Below are positions 51,916 through 60,815 of a stretch of DNA of 64,000 bases, one piece after another (the stretch's first letter is position 1; each line of letters begins with the position of its first letter). The DNA is from Streptomyces cellostaticus (lineage in GTDB: Bacteria; Actinomycetota; Actinomycetes; Streptomycetales; Streptomycetaceae). Below the pieces are notes generated by a model. That model was given only the letters and a program-made list of their open reading frames with translations. It was not told the DNA's origin and made no database searches. The stretch is taken from positions 140,562-204,561 of the forward strand of contig NZ_KQ948021.1 in assembly GCF_001513965.1 (NCBI RefSeq), written 5' to 3'. The translations under genes were made by a program, and so were the position numbers.

Positions 51916-52940
51916 ATGCCTCAGACCATCGTCGTCACCGGTGCCAGCGCCGGGATCGGCCGCGCCACGGTTCGGCTCTTCGCCCGGCGTGGTGCCGACA
52001 TCACCCTCGTCGCCCGCGGCCGCGCAGGGCTGGACGCAGCGGCCCACGAAGTGGAGGAACTCGGCGGACGCCCCCTCGTCCGGGAAGCCGACACCGCCGA
52101 CCCGCAGCAGGTCGAGGACGTCGCCGCCGCGGCCGAGGAGACCTTCGGGCCCATCGACGTGTGGATCAACTGCGCGTTCACGAGCGTGTTCGCGCCCTTC
52201 GACGAGATCACACCCGAGGAATACCGGCGGGTGACCGAGGTGACCTGCCTCGGCTTCGTCAACGGCACCCGGGCGGCTCTGCGGCGCATGCTGCCCCGTG
52301 ATCGGGGCACGATCGTGCAGGTGGGTTCCGCACTCGGCGAGCGCGCCATCCCCCTGCAATCGGCGTACTGCGGAGCCAAGCACGCCGTCGACGGCTTCAC
52401 CTCGTCCGTGCGCGTCGAACTGCTGCACCGCCGCAGCAACGTCCACATCACGATCGCCCAGCTGCCTGCGGTCAACACCCCCGCAGTTCTCCTGGGTACG
52501 GTCACGCGTGCCCCGGCATCCGCAACCGGTCCCGCCGATCTGCCAGCCCGAGGTCGCCGCCCGCGGCATCCTGCGCGCCGCCGACCACCCGAAACGCAAG
52601 CAGTACTCCATCGGAGCCACGACCGTGGCGACCATCTGGGCCAACCGCCTCGCCCCCGCTGTGCTGGACCGGTACCTGGCCCGCACCGGGTTCGACGCGC
52701 AGCAGACGGACAGCCCGGCCCCGCAGAGCCTGGACAACCTGTTCTCTCCGGCCGATGCACCACAAGGTGACGACTACGGGAGCACACGGGGTGTTCGCCG
52801 ATGCGGCCCACGCCCACTCCTGGCAAGCCGCCCTCAGCCGTCATCCGGCGGTGACCGCCGCTGCCGTGGGAGCCGGCTTGGTGGCCGCGGTAGCCGGCGC
52901 GCGGCAGAGGATCCACGCCCGAGGGCACGGGGCCTCGTAG
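51916..52940 (+). pseudogene. Short-chain dehydrogenase with two single-base frameshifts
   Basis: Starts at ATG 51916 (GGAAGGACC upstream) with IVVTGASAGIGRATVRLFA (NAD(P)-binding) and SAYCGAKHAVD (catalytic Tyr and Lys). A run of five C at 52478-52482 shifts the frame; the sequence resumes as QFSWVRSRVPRHPQPVPP, then VAARGILRAADHPKRKQYS. A GGG at 52778-52780 shifts it again, resuming HGVFADAAHAHSWQAALSRH to a stop at 52940. Removing one base from each run restores a protein of about 340 residues. Both breaks are in short homopolymers, so a sequencing error is as likely as real decay. Confidence 0.75.
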
Positions 52941-53049
52941 GCCCCGCAGTGCACGTGCACATCCGCGTCCCTGTCAAGACGAAATGGGTACGAGCGAGGC
53001 GTACGGGAACTCGCAGGGTGTATCCCTACTCCCTGAGGAGCGTGCGCCT

Positions 53050-53610
53050 ATGTCCACGGGAACGCTTCTGGCAATCATCATTGCGATCGTGGTGGTGGTC
53101 GCGCTGGCCGCCGTGGCGGTCTCGTTGATGATGCGCCGCCGTCACCTCCGTGAGCGTTTCGGCCCGGAGTACGAGCGGACCGTCGACGGTTCGGACAGCC
53201 GGCTCGCCGCCGAGCGTGAGCTCAGGGCTCGCGAGAAGCGGCATGACGAGCTGGAGATCAAACCCCTGTCCCCGGCCTCACGGGGCCGCTACACGCAGAA
53301 GTGGAACAGTGTCCAGCAGGAGTTCGTCGACCAGCCGGAGGCCGCCGTGCACGACGCGGACCGATTGGTGGCCTCCCTGATGCACGAGCGTGGGTACCCG
53401 ACCGAGGGGTTCGAGCAACAGATGAAGGACCTTTCCGTGGAACACGGCCGCACCCTGGAGCACTACCGTGCCGCGCACGAGGTCGAGTCCCTCAGCACCC
53501 GCAGCCGGGCGACTACCGAGCAGTTGCGGGGTGCCATGGTGCACTACCGCGCCCTCTTCGACGAATTGCTCTCTGACGGCGGAGGCCGGGCGCGGCACGC
53601 GCGCGCCTGA
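53050..53610 (+). CDS. Membrane-anchored hypothetical protein with paired domain
   Basis: A 186-residue protein: an N-terminal transmembrane helix (residues 5-27, LLAIIIAIVVVVALAAVAV), a basic stop-transfer RRRHLRERFG, then a helical cytosolic domain with RYTQKWNSVQQEFVDQPEAA, VHDADRLVASLMHERGYP and LRGAMVHYRALFDELL. ATG at 53050 follows GAGGAG. The same domain recurs in the next gene (RYRDRWQDI-like), so the pair arose by duplication. Common in Streptomyces; function unknown. Confidence 0.75.
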   Translation: MSTGTLLAIIIAIVVVVALAAVAVSLMMRRRHLRERFGPEYERTVDGSDSRLAAERELRAREKRHDELEIKPLSPASRGRYTQKWNSVQQEFVDQPEAAVHDADRLVASLMHERGYPTEGFEQQMKDLSVEHGRTLEHYRAAHEVESLSTRSRATTEQLRGAMVHYRALFDELLSDGGGRARHARA

Positions 53611-53731
53611 CGCCGACCACCCGCATGAAGGAACACACCAGGCACCGGAACGAGGAAGCGCATCGCACGACGGCCCTTTCCACCGAGGACCTGGCCGAAC
53701 CCGTCGGCACCAGCGACGGGAAACCGGAAAA

Positions 53732-54181
53732 GTGGAGGAGGAATCCTCCTCGAGAGCCCCGATCTGCCCGGGTGAGAGCACCGCGACGGCTGAGACGGAA
53801 CGCCCGGACCATGAATCCGCAGGTGCGCCGGACGCCGAGGCCGCAAGCTCGGCTCCGGTCACGTCGGACGCCTCAGGCACCGAGAGCGCCCGGGGCGGCA
53901 CGGACGACGAGACTCCACCGCTGCTGACGGACGACGAGGAGCGCGGCTACCGCGACCGCTGGCAGGACATCCAGAGCAGGTTCGTGGACGACCCTCGCGA
54001 AGCTGTGCACGACGCCGATGCCCTCGCGGCGGACGTCATGCAGACCCTGGCGACTGCCTTCGCCCTCCACAAGAAGGACTTGGAAGGCACATGGAGCCAG
54101 GGTCAACGCGTTGACACGGAGGAGCTGCGCGGGGCCCTGCGCCGCTACCGCTCCTTCCTCAACCGGCTGCTCAGTACGTGA
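53732..54181 (+). CDS. Soluble paralogue of the preceding membrane protein (possibly frameshifted 5' end)
   Basis: Residues with the shared domain are GYRDRWQDIQSRFVDDPREA, VHDADALAADVMQTLAT and ELRGALRRYRSFLNRLL, preceded by an acidic Ser/Thr/Glu-rich region and no membrane segment. GTG at 53732 gives 149 residues but has a poor ribosome site. Translation from ATG 53625 (MKEHTRHRNEEAHRTT) would join the same protein if one base were added near 53731-53734, so the true gene may be 53625-54181 with a one-base deletion in this sequence. Confidence 0.6.
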   Translation: MEEESSSRAPICPGESTATAETERPDHESAGAPDAEAASSAPVTSDASGTESARGGTDDETPPLLTDDEERGYRDRWQDIQSRFVDDPREAVHDADALAADVMQTLATAFALHKKDLEGTWSQGQRVDTEELRGALRRYRSFLNRLLST

Positions 54182-54277
54182 GGGTCCCGACATGGCAGAC
54201 GACTGTGGAGACGTCGTCCGTCGGCACGAACCATCTCGATCCTCGTCGGCCCCTGGCATCCCGCGGCCAGCATGCGC

Positions 54278-54628
54278 TCAGCGCTCGGAGCGGACCTGCT
54301 CTACGAGGCCTGAACGCTCAGCCTCGTCCCTGACCAGCATCGACAGGAGCGAGGCCACGGTCAGACCGGCCTCGGCCGGGTGGCGCAGCACCCGGCTCGG
54401 ATCGATCTCGTAGCTGTTGACGCGCCCTCGGCGGGTGTGGGAGAGGTAGCCGTCCCGCTCCAGGTCCGAAATGATCTTCTGGACAGCGCGTTCGGTGAGC
54501 CGGCAGCGCGCCGCGATGTCACGTATGCGCGCGTCGTGGTTGTCGGCGATGCTGGCCAGCACACGGGCATGGCTGGTGAGGAACGTCCACCCCGTATGCG
54601 GCTCCGACACTCCGTCCACTCCGACCAT
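54278..54628 (-). CDS. Winged helix-turn-helix (MarR-like) regulator
   Basis: A 116-residue DNA-binding protein. TFLTSHARVLASIADNHDAR, then IRDIAARCRLTERAVQKIIS (HTH) and DLERDGYLSHTRRGRVNSYE (wing), then a short C-terminal dimer helix. ATG at 54628 follows AGGA at 7 nt. Divergent from the STAS gene, and possibly regulating it, with an AT-rich 134-bp space between them. Ligand unknown. Confidence 0.8.
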   Translation of the reverse strand: MVGVDGVSEPHTGWTFLTSHARVLASIADNHDARIRDIAARCRLTERAVQKIISDLERDGYLSHTRRGRVNSYEIDPSRVLRHPAEAGLTVASLLSMLVRDEAERSGLVEQVRSER

Positions 54629-54762
54629 AAGGAAATCCTACGGCCGGGCGGGCAGGCGCGTCCTCAAAAGAGCGAAACAAAATTCATGTATGACTTGACG
54701 TGTCAGACAGGACGGGGCGAGCCTGGATCCAGGGATACGTGAGTACCCGCCGAGAGGCAGTC

Positions 54763-55254
54763 ATGCCGGAGTCGCCCTACGAAGCCCAGCCGATGAACGG
54801 GGACGCTCGGCCGTTGGTCACCACGCACCGTGACAGTGGCCGTGTCCTCGTCACCATCGTCGGTGAGCTCTGCCTCGACGACAGTGAGATGCTCGGGCGC
54901 AAGCTGCGGGCCGCCCTCGACGGCCCGCAGCAGGGTGTGGACCTGGACCTCAGCGGCGTGAAGTTCTGGGACTGTGCCACGCTCAACGTGCTGCTGACTG
55001 CCCGTCGGCAGGCGCTCGCCGAGGGCAAGACGATCGCCGTCACCGCTGCCAGTCACATAGTGGAGCGGCTGCTGACTCTCACGGACACGCACAGCCTGCT
55101 CGTACCTTCGCGCCAGAAGGCAGATGTCGCTCCCGGCCGGTCCGAGGTGGCCCACCTTCACCGAGCCATGCAGACCCGTCCGGAGATCGACCTCGCCCGG
55201 ATCAACGCCGCCGACGACCACCGTCCCCGGACTGCCATGGGCCGCGGTCGCTAG
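54763..55254 (+). CDS. STAS-domain (anti-sigma antagonist-like) protein
   Basis: A 163-residue protein; residues about 25-115 form the STAS domain (VLVTIVGELCLDDSEMLGRK, LDLSGVKFWDCATLNVLL). The phosphorylation loop, D-S-S/T-G-L in classical antagonists, reads D70-C-A-T-L, with no Ser, so regulation by kinase/phosphatase cycling is uncertain; Thr73 is the only hydroxyl residue. The C-terminal 45 residues are an extra tail. ATG at 54763 follows GAGAGGC. Confidence 0.8.
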   Translation: MPESPYEAQPMNGDARPLVTTHRDSGRVLVTIVGELCLDDSEMLGRKLRAALDGPQQGVDLDLSGVKFWDCATLNVLLTARRQALAEGKTIAVTAASHIVERLLTLTDTHSLLVPSRQKADVAPGRSEVAHLHRAMQTRPEIDLARINAADDHRPRTAMGRGR

Positions 55255-55400
55255 GCAATACACCGGTGTCAGATGTCCTGATCACCTTCCTGGCGGCGTT
55301 CAGTGGCCGGATCCCGCGCCAGGCAGCCCGCGTGAGCCCGTGAAACGCCCCGTTGAGCCGGCGCTGTGCACGGCAGGCATGGATGCCTGAAAGGGACGCG

Positions 55401-56260
55401 ATGAGCATGGACGTCGAACTCCGTCACCTGCGGGCCTTCACCGCGGTGGCCCGCCACCGCTCGTTCTCCCGTGCCGCCGAGGAACTGCTGATCACACAGC
55501 CGACGCTGAGCCGTACGATCGCGCAACTGGAGGGCAACACCTGAACGTCCGCCTGCTCGACCGCTCCTCACGGCACGTCGAACTGACGGACACCGGCGCG
55601 GAGTTCCTCGTACACGTCGAGCGGGTCCTCGCGACGCTGGACCAGGCCCTCACGGTCGTGAGTCACCGCGTCACCCTCCGGCTCGGCTTCAGCTGGCTGC
55701 TGCCCGATCCCTGGGCACAGCGGACCGTCAGCCGCTTCGAGGAGAGCACGGGAGCGACGGTCGCCCTGACCCGGACCGACGATCCTCTCCAGGCGCTGCG
55801 TCAGCGCAGTCTCGACATCGCACTGGTCCGGGGTGAATTCGACGCGCCAAGAGAAGCGCGCACCTTGCCTCTGTTCGACGAGCCGCGCACCGCCGTATGC
55901 TCCGAGCGCTGCGATCTGACCCGCCTCGGTCATCTGGACTGGCTGGACGTCCAGTCCTGGCCGCTGGCCGTCAACACGGTCAGCGGTACTACCGGCCCCT
56001 GGTCGTGGCCCGTGGACCAGCACCCGGCCCGGATCATCGAGACGGCCGACTACGACGAGTGGCTGGAGACGGTGGCAGCCAACCGCGGCATCGGCATCGT
56101 CCCGGAGGTAGCGCAGCGCCGCACCCAGCACCCCGCAGTCCGCTTCGTTCCGCTCACCGACGCACCACCCAGCCCCGTCAGCCTCGTCCACCTGCCCGAC
56201 GCCCAGCGGACGCTGATCCGCCGGTTCCTGGACGCCGCCGTACAGACGACATCGGAGTGA
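55401..56260 (+). pseudogene. LysR-family regulator split by a two-base insertion
   Basis: ATG 55401 (AAGGGA upstream) gives a perfect LysR HTH: LRHLRAFTAVARHRSFSRAA then EELLITQPTLSRTIAQLEGN, followed by a premature stop (55542-55544). Two extra bases at about 55537-55540 explain it: the frame resumes exactly at CTG 55541 as LNVRLLDRSSRHVELTDTG and runs through the effector domain (RLGFSWLLPDPWAQR to GIGIVPEVAQRR) to a stop at 56260. Repaired length is about 286 residues. It could be a real mutation or a sequence error. Confidence 0.8.
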
Positions 56261-56294
56261 CGCCCGACTGGGCTTCGAGCGAACCGACCGACTC

Positions 56295-56520
56295 GTGATG
56301 ATCCAGATCTTCACCCAGTCGGGACGCACCACCGAGGTCGAACAACTCGTCTACGGACCATCGCCAGGCAGCTGGAACCCCTCGGCATCGCCGGCGAGGA
56401 CATCTTCATCGGCATCACGGAGAACGGCCCTCAGGACTGGTCCTTCGGCCACGGGCGCGCCCCGTACACGGAGGGTCTCCTGGCCGTCGCGCCCACCCAC
56501 GGCATCACCAAGAGCCGCTC
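56295..56520 (+). pseudogene. Tautomerase-family remnant
   Basis: MIQIFTQSGRTTEVEQLVY, then after loss of one base near 56353 the next frame reads RQLEPLGIAGEDIFIGITEN and GPQDWSFGHGRA. This is the order seen in small 4-oxalocrotonate tautomerase-like proteins. A catalytic N-terminal Pro is not evident (MMIQ). It lies 35 nt after the broken LysR gene, its likely former operon partner or target. Confidence 0.6.
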
Positions 56521-56540
56521 GGGAACCGCATACTGCGCTC

Positions 56541-56867
56541 ATGGAGCAGGACCACCCCCTCGTCCGCGATGTCTTCCCGGATCTCGTCGCAGAGCTGATC
56601 ACCCTCCTGGAGAACGAAGGAGAACGTGAACTGGCCATCTGTGCGTGGGATCTTCGCCTGGTCGACGACTGCCGATGCAGCGATGACTTTTGCCAGAGCT
56701 TCCAGACCGCAGCTCATCCGGACGGGCAGCCGTACGGCGCCGGCCATCGATGCGTGCCGCTCCTGCCCTCGCAGGGCATGCTGTGCCTGGACGTCGTGGA
56801 CGGCCGGATCATGTACGTCGAAGTTCTCGACCGGCCACCCATGCACCGCCGGAGTGAGCGGCCGTGA
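56541..56867 (+). CDS. Conserved Streptomyces hypothetical protein (108 aa)
   Basis: Compact cytosolic protein: MEQDHPLVRDVFPDLVAELI, AICAWDLRLVDDCRCSDDFC, then HRCVPLLPSQGMLCLDVVDG and VEVLDRPP. The Cys-x-Cys...Cys group (CRCSDDFC) might bind metal. The frame is intact with normal bias. ATG at 56541 has no clear ribosome site. Function unknown. Confidence 0.65.
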   Translation: MEQDHPLVRDVFPDLVAELITLLENEGERELAICAWDLRLVDDCRCSDDFCQSFQTAAHPDGQPYGAGHRCVPLLPSQGMLCLDVVDGRIMYVEVLDRPPMHRRSERP

Positions 56868-56919
56868 GGTCCGCCTGCTCCGCAGGCCGAGTTCGCCACG
56901 GTTCCGGAGCTGCTGGAAC

Positions 56920-57315
56920 TCAGGTCCCGTCCGGCGGAGTCCAGGCCGCGACCAGGTCCAGCAGGCCGGGGAAGCGGGCGTTCAGGTCCGTGACGCGGAC
57001 CTGACTGCGGCGCTCCAGCCCGTACTGACGCTGCCGGGTGACGCCCGCCTCGCGCAGCGCCTTGAAGTGGTGGGTGAGGGAGGACTTGGGGCGGTCAAGG
57101 CCGAACCAGCCGCACGTGTGGTCGAACTGCTCGGATTCCAGGAGGAGTTTGCGCACGATGAGCAGGCGCAGCGGATCGCTGAGCGCGGCCAGCACGTTCT
57201 CCAGGCGCAGGTCGCCCACCGCCGGTTCCGGCAGCGGTTCGGGCAGCCCTTCGGGCTCCGGCAGCACCTTGACGGCCGGTGCCTGCGCCCGCACGGTGCG
57301 CGCCGTCGATGGCAT
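56920..57315 (-). CDS. ArsR-family transcriptional repressor
   Basis: A 131-residue winged HTH protein: LENVLAALSDPLRLLIVRKL, then DRPKSSLTHHFKALREAGVT (recognition helix) and RRSQVRVTDLNARFPGLLDL. It has one isolated Cys (CGWFGLD) and no ArsR-type CxC metal site, so it probably senses an organic ligand. ATG at 57315 follows GAGGAG. Divergent from the MFS exporter gene with a perfect palindrome between them, the classic repressor/efflux arrangement. Confidence 0.88.
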   Translation of the reverse strand: MPSTARTVRAQAPAVKVLPEPEGLPEPLPEPAVGDLRLENVLAALSDPLRLLIVRKLLLESEQFDHTCGWFGLDRPKSSLTHHFKALREAGVTRQRQYGLERRSQVRVTDLNARFPGLLDLVAAWTPPDGT

Positions 57316-57342
57316 GAGCAGCTCCTCGTGACCTGAAATCCG

Positions 57343-57364
57343 CTGTACGACTTCGATCGTACAG
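57343..57364. promoter_or_regulatory. Palindromic operator in the ArsR/MFS divergent promoter
   Basis: Perfect 8-bp arms CTGTACGA and TCGTACAG around a 6-bp centre. The right arm is just upstream of TATGTT (57370-57375), the likely -10 of the MFS gene, and the operator covers the -35 position (TACGAC), so binding would block the exporter promoter. The ArsR ATG is 28 bp away, allowing autoregulation. Confidence 0.7.
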
Positions 57365-57413
57365 GATGCTATGTTCGAGAAAACTCGTACTGCATTCACG
57401 GAGGGGATCTGTC

Positions 57414-58649
57414 ATGCCCGAGAGCCGAACGGCACCCTTGACGGCGAGGAACGGGCTTCGCCCTGCCGCCGCTCCCACCTGGTGGGTGTGGCTGGCCGCC
57501 TGGCCGGTGACCGCGGTCTTCATCCTGTCCAACGCGGCGACGCCGCTGTACGTGCTGTGGCAGCGCGACATCGGGTTCTCCAAGGGCACCCTGACCGTCG
57601 TCTTCGCCTTCTACATCGTCGGTCTCATCGGATCCCTGCTCGTCTCCGGTGTGGTCTCCGACCGGCTCGGCCGCAAACCCGTCCTGCTGCCCGCCCTGGG
57701 GCTCGCCCTGGCCGCCTGCCTGGTCTTCGCGACCGCGTCCAGCGTGACGGCCCTGATCGTCGCCCGGCTGTTCACCGGCATCGCCGTGGGCGCCGTGGTC
57801 TCGGCGGGCATGGCGGCGGTGACCGACGTGGCCGGTCCCGCGCGCAGGCGGCTCGCGGCGCTGCTCGCCTCCTGCGCGATGGTCTTCGGAGCCGGCCTCG
57901 GACCACTCCTCGCGGGCATCCTGTCCGAGACCCTGCCCGCACCCACCGTGACCGTCTTCGTGGTCGAGACGGTGCTGCTCGCCACTGCGGTACTCGCCGT
58001 GCTGCGCATGCCCCTGCCGCGCCCCGCGGCGCCGGTGTCGGGCGCCTGGATCCGCATACCGGGTGTGCCGCGCGGCAACGGCCTGCAACTCGCCTTCGGC
58101 ATCGCCGTGTTCGCCCCCGGCATCACCGCGACGTCCTTCGTGCTCTCGCTCGGTCCCTCCCTGCTCTCCGGGCTGCTCGGCACCACCAGCCGGATCGTCG
58201 CCGGCGCCATGGCGTTCGCCATGTTCCTGACCGCCACCGGAGTGCAGTTCGCCGCGCAGCGGCTGCGCAGGCGCACCATCCTGGCCGCCGGAGCGGTCGG
58301 CACGGCCCTCAGCATGGCCACGCTCATCACAGCCGTGCACAGCTCGTCCGCCCCCGCGCTCATCGCCTCCGCACTGCTGGCCGGCGCCGGTCAGGGCATG
58401 GGGCAGCTCGGCGGGCTCTCCCTGCTCAACTCCGCCGTTCCCGCGCAGCGGCTCGCCGAGGCCAACGCCGCGCTCAATGTGGGTGGTTACCTCCCCGCCG
58501 GTCTGCTGCCGGTCTCGGCGGGCTACCTCAGCGACACCATCGGCCTGACCGACGGCGCAACCGTCTTCGGGGCCGTCCTGCTGAGCCTCGCGGTCATCGG
58601 TGGCGCGGTGGTCGTCGCCTGCCGCAGCCGGGTCACCGAAGCCCTGTGA
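57414..58649 (+). CDS. MFS efflux transporter
   Basis: A 411-residue membrane protein with 12 hydrophobic segments. The motif-A loop SDRLGRKPVLLPALG lies between helices 2 and 3 and LFTGIAVGAVVSAGMAAVTD follows, typical of drug/metabolite exporters. ATG at 57414 follows GGAGGGGATC. It is presumably controlled by the divergent ArsR repressor through the palindrome at 57343-57364. Substrate unknown. Confidence 0.9.
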   Translation: MPESRTAPLTARNGLRPAAAPTWWVWLAAWPVTAVFILSNAATPLYVLWQRDIGFSKGTLTVVFAFYIVGLIGSLLVSGVVSDRLGRKPVLLPALGLALAACLVFATASSVTALIVARLFTGIAVGAVVSAGMAAVTDVAGPARRRLAALLASCAMVFGAGLGPLLAGILSETLPAPTVTVFVVETVLLATAVLAVLRMPLPRPAAPVSGAWIRIPGVPRGNGLQLAFGIAVFAPGITATSFVLSLGPSLLSGLLGTTSRIVAGAMAFAMFLTATGVQFAAQRLRRRTILAAGAVGTALSMATLITAVHSSSAPALIASALLAGAGQGMGQLGGLSLLNSAVPAQRLAEANAALNVGGYLPAGLLPVSAGYLSDTIGLTDGATVFGAVLLSLAVIGGAVVVACRSRVTEAL

Positions 58650-58710
58650 CACGAACCGACCGTCACACGCGTACCCGCAGGTGCGGCAGGATGCGGGGCC
58701 GCCCTCCGGG

Positions 58711-59080
58711 ATGGCGGTTCGCCGCGGACTCTCGGAACCGTCGGCCAGGCGCAGGCCGGGACGGCGTTCCCGATGACGGTTCACCGCGGGCTCTCGGAAC
58801 CGTCGGCCAGGCACAGGCCAGGACGGCGTTCCCGATGACGGTTCACCGCGGGCTCTCGGAACCGTCGGCCAGGCACAGGCCAGGACGGCGTTCCCGATGA
58901 CGGTTCGCCGCGGACTCTCGCAACCGTCGGCCAGGCGCAGGCCAGGACGGCGTTCCCGATGACGGTTCGCCGCGGACTCTCGCAACCGTCGGCCAGGCGC
59001 AGGCCAGGACGGCGTTCCCGATGGCGGTTCGCCGCGGGCTCTCGGTACCGTCGGCCAGGCGCAGGCCGGGACGGCGTTCC
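58711..59080. repeat. 62-bp tandem repeat, six copies
   Basis: Six consecutive units start at 58711, 58773, 58835, 58897, 58959 and 59021; the landmark GGTTC recurs at exactly 62-bp spacing. Units differ at only a few positions (GTTCGCC or GTTCACC, GACT or GGCT, GGCGCAGG or GGCACAGG). Each has GAACCGTCGG and, 40 nt later, GATGACGGTTC, which can pair into a hairpin. 62 is not a multiple of 3, so it is not a protein repeat, and there are no unique spacers, so it is not CRISPR. It lies in a 1.1-kb gene-free zone (58650-59776). Confidence 0.9.
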
Positions 59081-59344
59081 AGCAGGTCGCAGGCGCGGTC
59101 GCGCACCGCGGCCGGGACAGGGCGGCACCGAGGCAGCGGTGGGGACGCCGTGACCGAAGCCGCTGTGGCCCTCGGTGCCGTCCTGCGGGCGGCGGGGGAC
59201 GCCGAGGCGGTCGGGGGCGTCGCGGCAGCGCGGGTTCCGGTTGGCGAAGGCCAGGATGCTGCCCGCGCCCGGCCCGCTGCGCACCCCGCCGTGACCTGCA
59301 CGTGAGCGGGAGGCCCCGCTGCTGCACGGTCGGCGGGCACCGGT

Positions 59345-59570
59345 GCGCGTGCCGGTGCCCCGGGCCGTCCGGCTCGGGCAGGTCCACGCTCGCCCGGGCA
59401 CTCGTCGGCCCGTGTCCGCCGTACGGCAGGTCGCCGATCACGTCGCCGACCTGCACCTGGGCCGCATCGTGGAACACGCCGCCGCCGAAGACCTGTTCCG
59501 TTCACCCCGCCACGCGTACACACGGCTCCTCCTGGACGCGGCACCGACTCGCGTCGGCCGCGGAGGATGA
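59345..59570 (+). pseudogene. ABC-transporter ATPase remnant
   Basis: One frame shows a Walker A, GPSGSGRSTLARAL, at about 59358-59400. After a large internal loss, another frame gives VRQVADHVADLHLGRIVE then DLFRSPRHAYTRLLLDAAP, the C-terminal end of an oligopeptide-type (Dpp/Opp) ATPase. The signature motif, Walker B and about 150 residues are absent. It is a deletion remnant downstream of the tandem repeats. Confidence 0.65.
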
Positions 59571-59776
59571 CCTTCGCTGCCCCAAGGCCGATACTGAGGA
59601 ACAGGACTCCCTTCGTCTGTCATCAAGCAGACCCCGAGATGCCTGATGACCCGTCAGTAAGGTCGGCGTTTGGTTCAGCATCAGTCGTACCGCCGGGGTC
59701 CATGACCGGCCGCACCCGTATCGACCAGGGAAAACACAGGCCAAAGACGCACTGCTAGGCTTCTTAGGAGATACAG

Positions 59777-60769
59777 ATGAGGATGTTGATCAACGTCCCG
59801 GAGACCGTGGTGGCGGATGCGCTGCGGGGCATCGCGGCCGCTCATCCGGACCTGACCGTGGACGTGGAGAACCGGGTGATCATCCGCCGGGACGCTCCCG
59901 TGGCCGGGCAGGTCGCGCTCGTCTCCGGCGGTGGGTCGGGGCACGAGCCGCTGCACGGCGGATTCGTCGGTCCGGGCATGCTCTCGGCCGCCTGTCCCGG
60001 AGAGGTGTTCACCTCGCCGGTGCCGGACCAGATGGCGCGGGCCGCGGCCGCCGTCGACAGCGGGGCCGGCGTGCTGTTCGTCGTGAAGAACTACACCGGT
60101 GACGTGCTCAACTTCGACATGGCCGCCGAACTCGCCGAGGACGAGGGCATCCAGGTCGCGAAGGTACTGGTCAACGACGACGTGGCGGTCACCGACAGCC
60201 TGTACACGGCCGGGCGCCGTGGCACCGGCGCGACCCTGTTCGTGGAGAAGATCGCGGGAGCCGCCGCGGCCGAGGGACAGCCACTGGAGCGGGTGGAGGC
60301 CGTCGGGCGCCAGGTGAACGAGAACTCCCGCAGCTTCGGTGTCGCGCTGAGCGCCGTCACCACCCCGGCCAAGGGCACCCCGACCTTCGATCTGCCCTCC
60401 GGCGAGCTGGAGTTGGGCATCGGCATCCACGGCGAGCCGGGCCGGGAGCGGCGGGCGATGATGACCTCCGGCGAGATCGCCGACTTCGCGGTGCACGCCA
60501 TCCTGGAGGACATGCCCCCGCGCAACCCCGTGCTCGTCCTGGTCAACGGCATGGGCGCCACCCCGCTGCTGGAGCTGTACGGCTTCAACGCCGAGGTGCA
60601 GCGGGTGCTCGGCGACCGGGGCGTGACCGTGGCCCGCACCCTCGTCGGCAACTACGTCACCTCCCTCGACATGGCGGGCGCCTCGGTCACCCTGTGCCAG
60701 GTCGACGAGGAACTGCTGCGGCTGTGGGACGCGCCGGTGAAGACCCCGGCGCTGCGCTGGGGGATGTGA
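59777..60769 (+). CDS. dhaK: Dihydroxyacetone kinase subunit DhaK
   Basis: A 330-residue substrate-binding subunit. SGGGSGHEPLHGGFVGPGML (residues 50-69) forms the DHA pocket and His218 in ELGIGIHGEPG is the residue that covalently binds dihydroxyacetone. ATG at 59777 follows AGGAGA. First gene of dhaKLM; the next gene starts 46 nt later. With DhaL and DhaM it makes dihydroxyacetone phosphate using PEP as phosphate donor. Confidence 0.95.
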   Translation: MRMLINVPETVVADALRGIAAAHPDLTVDVENRVIIRRDAPVAGQVALVSGGGSGHEPLHGGFVGPGMLSAACPGEVFTSPVPDQMARAAAAVDSGAGVLFVVKNYTGDVLNFDMAAELAEDEGIQVAKVLVNDDVAVTDSLYTAGRRGTGATLFVEKIAGAAAAEGQPLERVEAVGRQVNENSRSFGVALSAVTTPAKGTPTFDLPSGELELGIGIHGEPGRERRAMMTSGEIADFAVHAILEDMPPRNPVLVLVNGMGATPLLELYGFNAEVQRVLGDRGVTVARTLVGNYVTSLDMAGASVTLCQVDEELLRLWDAPVKTPALRWGM

Positions 60770-60815
60770 TACGGCGGACGAAGCGGTCAACACCTCTACC
60801 ACGCAAGGAGATCCA

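Noticed and set aside
58711..59080. Possible CRISPR array
   Set aside because: The whole 62-bp unit is conserved with no unique spacers, and no cas genes are near.
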